The notes under the pieces: model-generated
Seen by the model: the letters and a program-made list of their open reading frames with translations, nothing else
Database searches by the model: none
Told to the model about the DNA's origin: nothing
Part shown: positions 32,201 to 42,646 of the stretch, piece after piece
How the letters are laid out: each line of letters opens with the position of its first letter
How positions within the stretch are numbered: the stretch's first letter is position 1
Program-made: the position numbers and the translations under genes
From: Folioceros fuciformis
Lineage: Eukaryota > Anthocerotophyta > Anthocerotopsida > Anthocerotales
Assembly: GCA_049999805.1 (NCBI GenBank)
Contig: JBNGIO010006236.1
Location: forward strand, 1 to 61,731
Length of the DNA stretch: 61,731 bases
Direction: 5' to 3'

Positions 32201-34922
32201 CATCTGGAACTATCCTTGCAAGATTAACTGAATAAATGGAAATAAACATCCCTCAGATTTCCAAATCGCCTCAGAAAAATTTACGTCAAATCAGATAGCT
32301 GGACAGGATCTTACCGATGGTATTTCCCAGCTCAAGCTTATATTCTGGTGAATCCCTGCTCCGATACGATGAGTTCAGGGGCCTGCCATATGGTCCCACA
32401 GGAAGCACACCAACCCATATTTGGCTGGGTCCGATGACATGAGGATTTTCAAGTCGTATATTGAACGGCCTACATGATAAGTCTCACTGTATTAACAACA
32501 GTCCAATAGAGAAAGGGTGCATAAGTGCCCTCTTCCACCTCCGTAAGGCACAGGTACACGAGTAGGGAGGCTTACAAATTTAATTCCATGGCAAAAGAAT
32601 CCATAGGGCTCAGTGTCCCAGAAGTCAGAATCACAGATCTGACACCCAACCGTGCAAACTCCTCCATTGCAATTCCAGGATTGAAACACCACCAACTCAG
32701 GATACGCGGATTCTTTGATCCTGAATTTGACAACGGTTCATGCAGCCAACGAGCTTGCTTTTAACGCAAAAACATTTTAGCAGACATATTTGTGACAGAG
32801 AAGGAGGCAGGTGCTGAAAAAAACCTTTTGCAGTGCGATCTCCTTCTTTGCTTCGAGACTCATGAATGTGCACCTAATTCACAGCATTCACCGCCCTTCA
32901 GCAATCCACCTATCCAGCCTTCGCAAAACATATAGGTGGCCAGAGGACAGCAGACAAATTCATCTTACTCGATAGCAAGTAGCATGGGAGCGATCAGTAC
33001 CCCTGAAAATCAGCCTCAACGCATCCCGCAAACCTTGAAGGCGATAAGTTGAACTTAAGGAAAACCTGACAGATTTGGTTGTTGCCTCTGCCTCACCAAC
33101 ATAAGCTTTATAGCTAGTAACTTAGGAGATCAAATGATTGAACCACAAAGAAGCCTCGATCAACTTACCATCCTGAAGAAGTTCAGTAGCCTGATCAATA
33201 GTATCTATGAGCATGGTCACCGTTTCCCAGGTGATCTTAATTTCCTCCAGAAAGTCATAAATATATGGCCCCGGCTTTGTCAACCCCAGCTCCTGTGATC
33301 CTATATCCAGATCAGTGATTCTCTTCTCTAGCTCCAGAAGAAGAGCTGGACAAAGAGACCGCTGAAAGTCAGCATATGCAGTAGGTCTTCATGGAAGACT
33401 GATGATAACCTCAACTGGAAAAGCATCATTCTTGGCCACCTTGAAGCACAGCAAAGTTGTCTGGGTCCAGGGACGTATCAGCAGCATTATCAGTTGCTCT
33501 ACGGGCAAGAGCCAGGTCCACACATTGCTTTGCCTCCACAATGCAAGCAGTCAAGTGTGACGCCGGCAAATCAAAAGATGACGCATCTGCGCAGATGCCT
33601 TCCTACAAAGAAATTGATGTAAGTGTCCTGTTGTTGTGATAAATAACTTTCCTGTTCCGCTGAAAGGAAACATAAGAAAGAAAAGAGCTGATGTCCAAGC
33701 AACCGTAGTGGATCTTTCTTACAAGGTTGTGTGCCTCATCAAAAATAAGAACTGTCCTCTCCCAGCTTATGCCTGTGAGGGAACGCCGATTCTCCTTATC
33801 AATGAGGTAGTTGTACGGTACAAACATGAGATCGACAGTGTTGTGCAGCTCACGAGAAAGATAATAGGGGCACCTGCCAGCATTGCAGTTATCTGTGAGC
33901 ATTGTACTCACCAGCCGTTTGTGCAAAACCGGCAAGCATCCTGGCGAAAAAAAACACTTACGGTCCCTGTGTCTTGCCAATGGTGACCAAATCTTCAATG
34001 TCTATGGGCTCGTCACCAAGCTCTGGATGGGCTTTTAGGTAGTCTGCAGACAAACCATGTCTGTGACATCAAGGGGCAAACAGCCTCGATTCTTGGGTTT
34101 GAACCAAAAAATGCATTTGACGTACCAGCAACGCGATTGTGATGGTGGCAAGACCGAGCTTTTGTTAATGCACGGCAAGCATGATTCTGCACACGCCCCC
34201 GAAGGCTGCGTATACTCGGATTTATACACATTTGCTCCCTGGATCCCAACACCACCATCTTCGGTCTGCAAAGTTGCTCAACTTAGCCTGAAAGTTGTGT
34301 AACGGGGCTCATAAAGATCGTTCATTAAAGCTCGAGAACAGGGCACTGCAGTACAAACCAGACAAAAAAACATGAAGCCATACCTATATGCAGTAACCTT
34401 GAGTTCACCGATGACTTGTTGAAGCTGACTGTGTGTGCGGGATGCGTAAATTATCATGGGCAACTTTGGGCCACCAGGCTCCAATTGACTCAAGCCCATT
34501 CTCTCGCCAGTTTGAGAATATGACTGATAAGAACCTACAGTAGCTGCCAGGCTCTCCCTCCAAGCCAAAGTGGCACAGAGCAGGCAGAGTGTCTTTCCTG
34601 TGCCCGTCGGGCTTTCCAGTAATGCATTTCGACCCTACGCAATTCAAATTAGTGCCTTCAAAAGTGCTATCACAATATCGGCTAGGGTTGTTATATGATC
34701 TCCTTCTTCCCATTCTGATAATCAAATTCAAATCAAACGCTTGGCCATCAACAAAAATACCCTCTCAGTCAACTCTTACTCCGGTAGGAACTTCATCAGT
34801 TGAGTCAGAAAAGTTTGAACCTGCTGAAGAGCATGTATGACGCGCTCCATGTACACCAGCTGACAATCGTAGGCATCGAATGGAAATTGCACGTTGATCC
34901 CTCCAATTCTATATGAAGGCAT
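29252..34922 (-). CDS. RTEL1: RTEL1, regulator of telomere elongation helicase
   Basis: Iron-sulphur superfamily-2 DNA helicase (XPD/FANCJ group) that unwinds D-loops, T-loops and G-quadruplexes, protecting telomeres and limiting crossovers (family knowledge). Start at 34922: [20 protein letters not shown]. Motif I is [13 protein letters not shown] (~34600), and Ia is [15 protein letters not shown] (~34440). The four-Cys Fe-S region is spread over [22 protein letters not shown] and GRCPYYLS (~34240-33850). Motif II is FDEAHNL (~33740). Later motifs are [14 protein letters not shown] (~32610), [20 protein letters not shown] (~31640) and [14 protein letters not shown] (~31160). After a low-complexity region comes a harmonin-like helical domain ([20 protein letters not shown], ~29750) and a basic tail ending [11 protein letters not shown]. 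Roughly 18 exons. No PIP-box or RING is recognised. Identity is firm; exon borders are approximate. Confidence 0.92.
29641..29655. repeat. Run of 15 G in an RTEL1 intron
   Basis: Fifteen consecutive G on the + strand (C on the coding strand), within an intron between the harmonin-like exon and the next one. It could form a G-quadruplex, and it is also a likely place for sequencing-length error. Confidence 0.85.
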
Positions 34923-35352
34923 GGTCTCGCTTTACTGTCACTCATCAGGCATGAATAAACAACGCCTCGCTCCTGATGAGTTGATGCAAGCAAATTGGGA
35001 CCTCGGATTTTCTTCAAACTTGATGAGGAAGATATCACATGATATCAAAAGTCCCACTAAAACCAACAGTGGTGGGCACTTATATACGTTCCAGTCAAAG
35101 AGTAGGGTTCACTACCTTCTCTTCCTCAGCTTGTCTGTCCGGACAGCAGATTCTTGAATCATTGAAGGGTAGGGCTCAATCCCCGTCTCATCCTCAGCTC
35201 CGCAAACAGGACAGCAGATACTTGGATTTCAGCGTTGAAGGGTATGGCTCAATAGTGTCTATTCCTCAGCTCCACAAACCGGATAGGAACTCCTTGGATT
35301 GCTAGAGTTCATTTGTCGGGTTGTCAATCAGGTGTCCCGACCAGCTAGCTTG
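34923..35352. promoter_or_regulatory. Divergent promoter, RTEL1 / methyltransferase
   Basis: 430 bp between start codons. It contains two imperfect copies of a CTCAGCTTG/CTCAGCTCC + CAGGACAGCAGA-type segment (35125-35220) and a TAGGGTT string near 35103. The repeat may be promoter duplication. Confidence 0.45.
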
Positions 35353-36042
35353 ATGCGCTACACAGGGTCCCCGGTGGTGGAGCTGCCGGTGGGAGGAGAG
35401 ATTCTGCGCTTTGAGCAGGACAATGGGTCCATGCATGTGGGGACCTCTGTCTGGGAGTCTTCGCTGGTGCTCGTGAAGTGGGTTGAGAGGTGTAGGACTG
35501 AACAAAGCGGATCGCTACCAGAAATCGGGGCGAAGCGGGCGGTAGAGCTTGGCACAGGCTGCGGGGTGGCAGGTCTGGGATTGGCAGTCCTGGGCTTGAA
35601 TGTCACGCTCACAGATATTCAGCCAGTAATGCCTGCTTTGAAGCGCAACGTGAAGAAGAACCTCGCGGCAACTTGCCTTGCCTCTGCAGGGAAGGCGGGA
35701 AGCAAGGCTGGAAAAGTTAAGGTTGCGCAACTTTACTGGGGAAACGTCAAGCAGATCGATGCGTTGAAGCCGCCATTTGATATCGTGGTGGCTACAGATG
35801 TAGTTTACATGGAGGACCTGGTGCAGCCCTTGTTGACAACGATGAGCGCGTTGGCAGGGCCCGACACAGTTATTCTGCTGGGGTACCAGTTGAGGTCCCC
35901 TGAAGCGCATGCCCTTTTCTGGAGACGTTGTCTAGAGCTTTTCCTTGTCACAGAGATCCCTCGGGCAGAGTTGCATCCAAGCTATGCTTTTCCCGAAAAC
36001 AGTGTTTACATCCTCAGAAAGCGATCAAATCCAGATTCGTAG
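35353..36042 (+). CDS. METTL21-like protein-lysine methyltransferase
   Basis: Class-I SAM-dependent methyltransferase of the family-16 (METTL21/VCP-KMT) type, which usually methylates lysines of chaperones or other non-histone proteins. ATG 35353 gives MRYTGSPVVELPVGG and 229 residues without introns. SAM-binding motif I is VELGTGCGVAGLGLAVLG; post-I is VTLTDIQPVMPALKRNV. The catalytic-loop signature is VVATDVVYMED, a D-x-x-Y motif typical of the family. W in GTSVWESSLVLVKWVE marks the substrate-side N-terminal helix. The end is SVYILRKRSNPDS. Which METTL21 branch and which substrate cannot be told from sequence. Confidence 0.88.
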   Translation: MRYTGSPVVELPVGGEILRFEQDNGSMHVGTSVWESSLVLVKWVERCRTEQSGSLPEIGAKRAVELGTGCGVAGLGLAVLGLNVTLTDIQPVMPALKRNVKKNLAATCLASAGKAGSKAGKVKVAQLYWGNVKQIDALKPPFDIVVATDVVYMEDLVQPLLTTMSALAGPDTVILLGYQLRSPEAHALFWRRCLELFLVTEIPRAELHPSYAFPENSVYILRKRSNPDS

Positions 36043-36402
36043 TGAGTCATTTGGAGGTGCACTACCAGCTGTGCTGCATCAAAACCGTGTAGGAAAGGGA
36101 ATGAGATGCAGTCCTTGGTGGCTTCAGAGATCATAAACGACGGGCAGTGACCATTTATAGAGGGTGTTGCAGACAAATAAATCAATTCACAGTCTCTGCA
36201 GATCAAGGGCAAAAGCCATGTTCACCTGAATCATTCTACAGCAGGCAATACTCCTAAGACATACGAGACTGTGAACAAATGATGATTAATTCATTTTCCA
36301 TCCACAACATCCAAGTCCTCTCTGCCTAGCCTGGGCAAAAGAGTTCAGGTTCTGGGAATGATCTGATAGTGCTACGAAAGCGTAGAGGTACAGGCTGCGG
36401 CA
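36043..36402. other. Convergent 3' ends
   Basis: 360 bp between the methyltransferase stop (+) and the NUP35 stop (-). No gene is seen; this is the two 3' untranslated regions. Confidence 0.5.
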
Positions 36403-37398
36403 TCACACCCCAAATACCAGGTCAACTAACCTAGAAACCGCAGAACGAACAGGGGATGCGATGGGCCTTAGTGGCTGCGGACCTTGGGCCTCCGCCCCAT
36501 TCAGGTAGTATGGCCTAACTGTTGAGGCAGTAACAACATCTCTCGTGGGGGTTTGTGAAGGTGAGGGGACAGACTCATGGCCCTGAGACAGCTGCTTCAG
36601 AGCTGCTGCGTGGACGAAGTCCACGGGCTTCACACCCACCAGCAGAGAGTTGCTCAGCTGCGTGCCGTTCTTATGCAGAGCCTTCTGAGCATCATGTTTG
36701 TTCTGAAATTGGATGTGCAAAAAATTGGAACCATCTGGCCCTGGAAGGTAGTTCAGGAAAGGTCCACATTTCTCGAACTCCCGCAAAACCAGCTGGCAGT
36801 GGGCAGAAGCAAAGCCATACACTGTCACCCACTCCTCAAGCTCATCCCTCTCAGTCAGATTCGGCCTGACGAAGGAGACGGGGGAGATCTGCATATCCTG
36901 CTGCTCAGGGGTTTCCACATGCGGGTCCACTACCTCCTTCCCCTTCCCTCTGTCAGGAGTTTGAAACTGCAGCTTCTGGCTCCTGAGAGGGGAGTGCACC
37001 GGAAACCCTTGCTGCACCGGGTCACCAGAATAAGGAGAGCCAAAGCTCCTCCGGCTGCCACTGTCTTGCCTAGGTGGAGTCCCCCGTGGTTGAGAATCAC
37101 GGCGGAGGAACGGGCCGCCCCCCATGCTGGAGAAGGAGCTGCTCCTCAGATCAAAAGAATCTCCTCCGCTGAGACTGCCATCCAACTGTGCGTCCTCCAG
37201 AGTGGCACAAGGAGGCGGCGGAAGATGGTCGATACCGCCCGACTGCTCCCTCCATGATGGAGAAGAGCCCAGCTTCCCTCCTCCTGTTCCTGGCACGGGA
37301 GTAGCCGCCAAGTCCTTGTAGAACAAAGACTGCGGCCTGGACCGACGCGCAGTCGTGGTCCTCTTCGAGCCGGTGGAGAGCGCTCCAGGCGTGGCCAT
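36403..37398 (-). CDS. NUP35: Nucleoporin NUP35/NUP53, intronless
   Basis: Linker nucleoporin of the nuclear pore inner ring. Start at 37398 (MATPGALSTGSKRTTTARRS); 331 residues. The N-terminal half is disordered, rich in Ser, Gly, Pro and Arg with several SP/TP sites. The MPPN/RRM-fold dimerisation domain spans about residues 180-265: ELEEWVTVYGFASAHCQLVL, NFLHIQFQNKHDAQKALHKN and LVGVKPVD. The last residues (SAVSRLVDLVFGV) form the short amphipathic helix that lets Nup53-type proteins touch the pore membrane. The length matches the family. Confidence 0.92.
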   Translation of the reverse strand: MATPGALSTGSKRTTTARRSRPQSLFYKDLAATPVPGTGGGKLGSSPSWREQSGGIDHLPPPPCATLEDAQLDGSLSGGDSFDLRSSSFSSMGGGPFLRRDSQPRGTPPRQDSGSRRSFGSPYSGDPVQQGFPVHSPLRSQKLQFQTPDRGKGKEVVDPHVETPEQQDMQISPVSFVRPNLTERDELEEWVTVYGFASAHCQLVLREFEKCGPFLNYLPGPDGSNFLHIQFQNKHDAQKALHKNGTQLSNSLLVGVKPVDFVHAAALKQLSQGHESVPSPSQTPTRDVVTASTVRPYYLNGAEAQGPQPLRPIASPVRSAVSRLVDLVFGV

Positions 37399-37961
37399 CC
37401 AGGCGACGCGTAAACCTTTCCCTTCTGCCCTTCACATGAAAACCACAGCCCCAAGCCCTGCCAGAGGTACGCGCTACAATCCCATTCTTGGCTGCCCAGC
37501 TCCCAGACGAGCCTGTTCTTTCCTCTGTTGCTACTCGCCGCAAGTCCCGCGCTTGTCTTCCCCTTACAACGCACAGCGGCCGAGTCTCCAACTCTATTTA
37601 TCTGCAGAAGAGGCAAAACATAGGATCCCAACATCCAACTTCCGCGCCCCAGGCGGGTAGGGGGGGAAGAAGCGTTGTCCCCCGTAAGTTGAGCTGCCTC
37701 GACCCATTCCCGCCTAGGTTGTCTCTCGCATTCAATGCCACTCCAAGTTAATAAGGCAGCTGTTACAAATAGCCTTCCGCTTTTCAGTAGTGACACAAAC
37801 GCAACAGCCGATGACAGATGCTACAGCCCCGCGCCTATGGTTCCTGGCACTTGGATCTTCATGATCCCCTCCCCTCCCCGCCCCAAGGGATAGTTGCACA
37901 ATCCTGGATATGGGAGGAGTCGTTATGCCCTGATGTCACTTTAGGTCTCAGGCTAGCAAAG
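37399..37961. other. NUP35 upstream region
   Basis: No gene recognised. Overlapping minus-strand frames here are continuous with other frames of NUP35 and are shadows. The NUP35 promoter must be here. Confidence 0.4.
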
Positions 37962-38340
37962 GTCGAGTGGCCTAAGGCGTGCTGCCGATATTTCTCATAT
38001 GAGTGCAAGATACATGCTGACTGCCTCCAGTGTTATATTATCGGAATCTTACCCCGGAGAAGGTGGAACGCCAGAAGCAACCATGGCTGGAAGGGATACT
38101 GTATTTTGCCTGTCGTTTGTACTGCTCGATCTCTGTTGTTCTCCTTGACAAGGGCGAGTCCAGGAAGAGTAGAAATCGAGTGGCCTGAGGCGTGCTGCTG
38201 ATCATTCTAACATGAGTGCAAGATACATGCTAGCTGCCTCCAGTGTCCCATGATCGGAATCTCACCCCGAAGAAGGTGGAACGCCAAAGCAAACCACGGC
38301 TGGAAGGGATATTTTGCCTGCCGTTCGTTTCGACTGTCTC
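37962..38340. repeat. Imperfect tandem duplication of about 215 bp
   Basis: The segment beginning TCGAGTGGCCTAAGGCGTGC (37963) recurs from 38177 as TCGAGTGGCCTGAGGCGTGC. The similarity continues through 'gagtgcaagatacatgct', 'gaaggtggaacgcca' and 'gctggaagggata'. It lies directly upstream of the F-box gene. A third, weaker trace (CTGGAAGGGATAT) precedes the broken F-box copy near 40680. Confidence 0.8.
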
Positions 38341-38474
38341 ATATCTTTTCTCCTGCAGAGGACCGGGACGAATTTGGGAACATTGTACGTTGCCTACATC
38401 AAAGTGTTAGGCGGAAGAAGTCAGGTGTTGGTTCAATTTGATGTCGTCTGGCGTGCTCAACAGCGCGCACCGGC

Positions 38475-39854
38475 ATGATGGAGCCTGGGGACGAGTTGGT
38501 GAAGAGTTGTAAGAGGTGGAGAGACTTGAATGACGGGCTGCTCGATCTGAACGACGGAATGCTCGCTGTGAATGACGGGACGTTCAATTTCAATAACGGG
38601 ATGTTTGCTGTTTTCACCAAGCACATTGCATCTCGTTTGCCCTATGGTGACCTTCTACGCGCCGAACTGGTGTGTAAGAAGTGGCGCGAGGGTTGCAGGT
38701 CCCACAAGATGCGTGACATCAAGACTGGGACCTGCTTGGTCAAGTTCAAACTTCATGCCAAGTGGATTCCAAGAAGTATCTATAGGAAGACAACAATACA
38801 AATCCACAATCCATTACAGCGAGACTCGTTGCAGTGCGATGTGCTAGGCTGGCCTGAGGATCTTAATGCTTGGTGCCCTTCCGAACGTTGGGAGGCAGGG
38901 AATAACGGGCTTTTCGTTCTATGGAGAGCTGAGCCGGTGTCAGGGAACTTCGGGCAGGACGTACATCATTTAACTGTGTTAAACCCGCTGGGGCCATGTA
39001 CAAGAACTCTACCTATCTTCCAAGAACTCGATTCATCCCTGACACAATTGAAGATGGTTCAGTCCGACAAGCGCAACCCGGGCCAAGAATACAGCATTGT
39101 GCTGTTCATCGGGAAGTTAAATCCGAGGTTGGCCATTTTCCGTTCTAGTCTGCGATCTTGGAGGACATGCCACGCTTGGCCTCCATTCCTAGACCCCCCA
39201 CTGGTGGAGGAGAAAGTTATCTGCATCAGGAGGAGTTGCTCGGGAGGAAGACTATACTGTCTCTTCGAAATCTCAAAGAGGGCCGGTAACGCCCGGGAAA
39301 TTCTAAATTACAGCGTCTGGAGATACGATCTTGAAACGGACGAGTGGAGCTCCATGGGCCTTTTTCTCCCGAAAACGGTCAGCATAGAAGGCAGATTCTC
39401 CCGCCTGACGCTGGCTGGATGTGGCGATACGATCTTGATAGTTGTCACAGGCGGCGACCAAGACTATTTCAAGTGCGTATCTGAAGGCTCTTTGATGAGG
39501 GCAACTGCTGGATCGAAGATCGGTTTCGTGCATATCTGGGAGCTGGACGGGCGTCGCTGGCCCACATTTTTCTGTCTATCAAAAATGCCGGCTAGGTACG
39601 TTGAATTGATGCACAAAGCAAAGTGCTTCCACGTTCCTTACCTCGCGAACTACATCGTTCTGGATGCTGAAGAGGCTATCTACTTTTGCGCGGATCAAGA
39701 GAGCCGTTTCGAGGACATAGTGATGTTTGACTGTACGCGCCGGTCCTGGTATTTGTTGGACAAGCGCCCACCGGTCATGCCTCAGGAGGTTACATCTTGT
39801 CCACCATATGTGGGGATCACCACTTTCAAGCCAAACATAAATGCCCAACCATAG
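38475..39854 (+). CDS. F-box protein with N-terminal heptapeptide repeat
   Basis: Likely substrate receptor of an SCF ubiquitin ligase. Intronless, 459 residues, start MMEPGDELVKSCKRW. Residues 18-45 are four 7-residue repeats (LNDGLLD, LNDGMLA, VNDGTFN, FNNGMFA) encoded by four 21-bp units at 38526-38609. The F-box follows at once (HIASRLPYGDLLRAELVCKK, WREGCRS). The rest resembles the kelch/galactose-oxidase-like region of plant F-box proteins. It has spaced blades such as VICIRRSCSGGRLYCLFEI, LAGCGDTILIVVTGGDQDYF and YIVLDAEEAIYFCADQESRF, but kelch double-Gly motifs are weak. The target is unknown. A decayed tandem copy lies downstream. Confidence 0.78.
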   Translation: MMEPGDELVKSCKRWRDLNDGLLDLNDGMLAVNDGTFNFNNGMFAVFTKHIASRLPYGDLLRAELVCKKWREGCRSHKMRDIKTGTCLVKFKLHAKWIPRSIYRKTTIQIHNPLQRDSLQCDVLGWPEDLNAWCPSERWEAGNNGLFVLWRAEPVSGNFGQDVHHLTVLNPLGPCTRTLPIFQELDSSLTQLKMVQSDKRNPGQEYSIVLFIGKLNPRLAIFRSSLRSWRTCHAWPPFLDPPLVEEKVICIRRSCSGGRLYCLFEISKRAGNAREILNYSVWRYDLETDEWSSMGLFLPKTVSIEGRFSRLTLAGCGDTILIVVTGGDQDYFKCVSEGSLMRATAGSKIGFVHIWELDGRRWPTFFCLSKMPARYVELMHKAKCFHVPYLANYIVLDAEEAIYFCADQESRFEDIVMFDCTRRSWYLLDKRPPVMPQEVTSCPPYVGITTFKPNINAQP

Positions 39855-40659
39855 AGCTGCGCATGCGTGTCCTGCTCTTTTGCAGCCTATGAAGTTTGCT
39901 TAGTGCCAGTTATGTGACTCGAAATCATGTGCACCTACATTTGCCAGAGTTTGCGGTTCCAAATCCGTGTAAATGTTCACGACTTTTGATGTGCCCAGCT
40001 TCTGAAGCAATTTCTTCTCTTCCCCAGGCCTGTAAAACTCTATCCTCAGGCTGTTTAGTACCTAGGTGATGGTGTGCCCAGCTCCTGAATCTGACAGTTT
40101 CTCCTTCTCCTTCCCCCTGTAGAATTTCTATTCCGCACGACCAAGTAGATTATGAGCCCAGCGCTGGCTACAGCCTCCTTCTCAGACTCCAAAAGGAAAT
40201 ATTCTCACAGCATCCTGTTCTCAGCTGCAGCAGCACTTTTATTCTAACATGCTAATTCGCTTAGTGACTGCCCGATTGTGAAGTCACCCCACACCGCACC
40301 TGCTCAGAGTAGATGGGGCATCTGTATCCAGCGCCGGCAATGGACAAGAGACAAATTTAAAACTTCTCCAAATGCACAGTTGCTTAGCCTCACGTTATCC
40401 CGGGTTCGAGCGCCAAAACTCCCCAACAATCTTACCAGAGCAAACTGCTGATACAAATCGTAGACTCTCGCTAGCGCTAGTCAGGAGTGACTGGTACGCA
40501 AGAGACGCTGAATTCAGTCTTTCTTCTGATCAACACGACGGTTTCGATTGCTGTGAGCAAGCGCGCCCCTGCCGATGCTTTGATGAGCCTGGATGAGAAG
40601 AGTTCCCGACTCACGATTTCCTATTAGGCTTCTCGTCTCTCCCCCGGGCCGGTAAAGCT
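39855..40659. other. Spacer between F-box gene and its broken copy
   Basis: No gene recognised. Two similar segments around 'gtgcccagcttctgaa' (~39991) and 'gtgcccagctcctgaa' (~40074) indicate a further small duplication. A GGTTCGA string near 40404 was examined as a tRNA T-loop and rejected. Confidence 0.4.
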
Positions 40660-41860
40660 AGAAGGCCAAAGCGGGCAGTACTGGAAGGGATATTATATAT
40701 TTAGCGTGTAGTTTCCAGTGTCCGATGTCGTCCCTCGCTGTGAAGAGGGACGAGTCTGGAAATGGTAGACCAGTGTCTCTGGTGGAATTTTTCGTTTGTC
40801 GTTTGCCAACTTTCTGCACGTACAACCAGCGTGTAAGGATCTGCGCAAGGCCTGTACGCAGCAGCAGCAGCTGATCAAGACTGGTATGTCCCTGCTTTGT
40901 AAAGCTTTACAGGAATGTGATAATGATGTTTGACGCCAGACTGGATGTGGAGAACACATTACAAATCCACAAGCCTCGTCACCGGGAATGGTCCCCCGCG
41001 GAGAAACTAGTAAGCTGGATTCACGAAGATGTTCCCGAACGACACAGTCGCCAAGTGGAGGCAGGGAATGACGGGCTTATCTAAGTTACGGGTGTTGTCA
41101 ACTGGGAGACCCGTTGCACGACATTGTGAGCATCAGGAGGTCTTGCTCGAGAGGAAGATTATATAGTCTCGTCCAGCACAGCTATCGTGACCCACGGCAT
41201 AAAACTCAAAGTTGCAGCATCTGGAAATTCGAACTTGCCAATGGGGTGGAGGAGTGGATTGCCATCGCCAGAGTATACAGGAGACTGCTCGCGAGAGCAC
41301 GACAGACTGTCAAAGTGACGCTGGTTGGATGTGGCGACAGGATCGTGATAGGTGTCACAGCTCTTGACCCTGACTCAAGCAAGGAGAAATCACCGAGATG
41401 GACGAAGAAGACGAGACGGACGATTCCGATAACTTGCAAACGGAAGCGAGGTCTCATGATGAAACGGGCATCACTGTCGTGGAAGTTTGGGAGCGTGCGG
41501 GACATGACTCCAGCACCCAAAAGGCGAGATGGATTCGTTTGTCACAAACGCCGGCTGAGTATGAGGGCTTAACGCTGGGCAGAAAGAGACACCATGACGC
41601 CTTCCTCCTTGGGCCCGAAAGCGTCGCCATCCTGGATGCTGAAGAGAACTCTACTGCTGCTTGGATGCATGGAGGGGTCATTGTAGTAATCTTGTTCTGT
41701 TCGATTGTACTGAACGGTCCTGGCATCCGATGGGCTGGACAGCTGCCCTGTGGAGAAGCCTCGATGCCGTTGGTTTCCAGCCGTTCGGCCTCAAGACTGC
41801 GCTCTCTCAAGCGTAACAAAGATACTGTGCTACAGAGCTATGAATCCGTACGGTGACTTG
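40660..41860 (+). pseudogene. Decayed tandem copy of the F-box gene
   Basis: Several pieces align in order with the intact F-box gene but in different frames. Near 40955 is a piece matching the TIQIHN region. Near 41050 is VEAGNDGL, which equals the WEAGNNGL block. At 41126-41380, IVSIRRSCSRGRLYSLVQ and TLVGCGDRIVIGVTALDPD match the CIRRSCSGGRLYCLF and TLAGCGDTILIVVTGGDQD blades. At 41630, AILDAEENSTAAW matches VLDAEEAIYF. The F-box itself is not readable. Deletions and frame changes make a full product impossible, although two open frames of 152 codons remain. Confidence 0.8.
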
Positions 41861-42646
41861 GGTCCGGTAGACCATGAAGTGTGCTGCTTGGTAGCATTTA
41901 TGCAGCTGCAAAGTCATTTGTCCCACTTTGGGGGATCAAGATTGAATTTCATTGTGATGGATGGATCTTCAAATAAATGTGCACAGCCTCCGTTTCTTTA
42001 CTACCCTACCCTACACAATTCCATTCCCTAGGACATGGCTTGCAGACCATGAAGCTCGTCATACAACTGTGAAGTCATGTGCATTTTCCAGACTTTGCGG
42101 GAAGACATGTTGCTAGTGTCAATGACTCTCCGAAAGTGGTGTTTCCAGCTAATCCAAGCTACTCCTCGCAGCCTGAGGTGGGGTCACGTGGTTTGCTGAG
42201 CTTGCTACTGCAGCGTTTGTTACATGTACGCTACGGCCTGGACATGTTGCCTCATCAGACAGCAGCAGCGTTGGACCTTTACTCCCCCGGGCCGCTGTGT
42301 AGGACTTGTGGCTTCACACATCTGCTACAGCAGCTTTGCTGTCCGACACAGACATGCATACATGCTACGGGCTGGGTATGCAGATACAGCCTCATCACAC
42401 CGCACCTGCGTACTGTGGGTGGGACAAGTGTATCCAGTGACCGCAGCAGACATGAGACAAACACAGCATTATAAAAGTACAGTTGCAAGCCGTTTCCCCG
42501 GAGAGAACAAAACCCGGGAACGAGAGGCAAGCGCAATCCCAACCCCAAGCTACCTACTGCTACCATCTTACCAAGACTGAGCTCAGATTATCCCCGAGAG
42601 CGCGCACCCACACTCCCTTGAGCCAACAATTACAGCACAACGAAAT
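41861..42646. other. Intergenic after the F-box copy
   Basis: No gene recognised. Around 42075-42105 (GTGCATTTTCCAGACTTTGCGG) there is resemblance to the sequence just after the intact F-box gene (near 39930). The duplicated segment may therefore extend into here. Confidence 0.4.

Noticed and set aside
40395-40420. GGTTCGA string resembling a tRNA T-loop
   Set aside because: The flanking bases do not form a 5-bp T-stem and no acceptor or anticodon arm could be placed around it.
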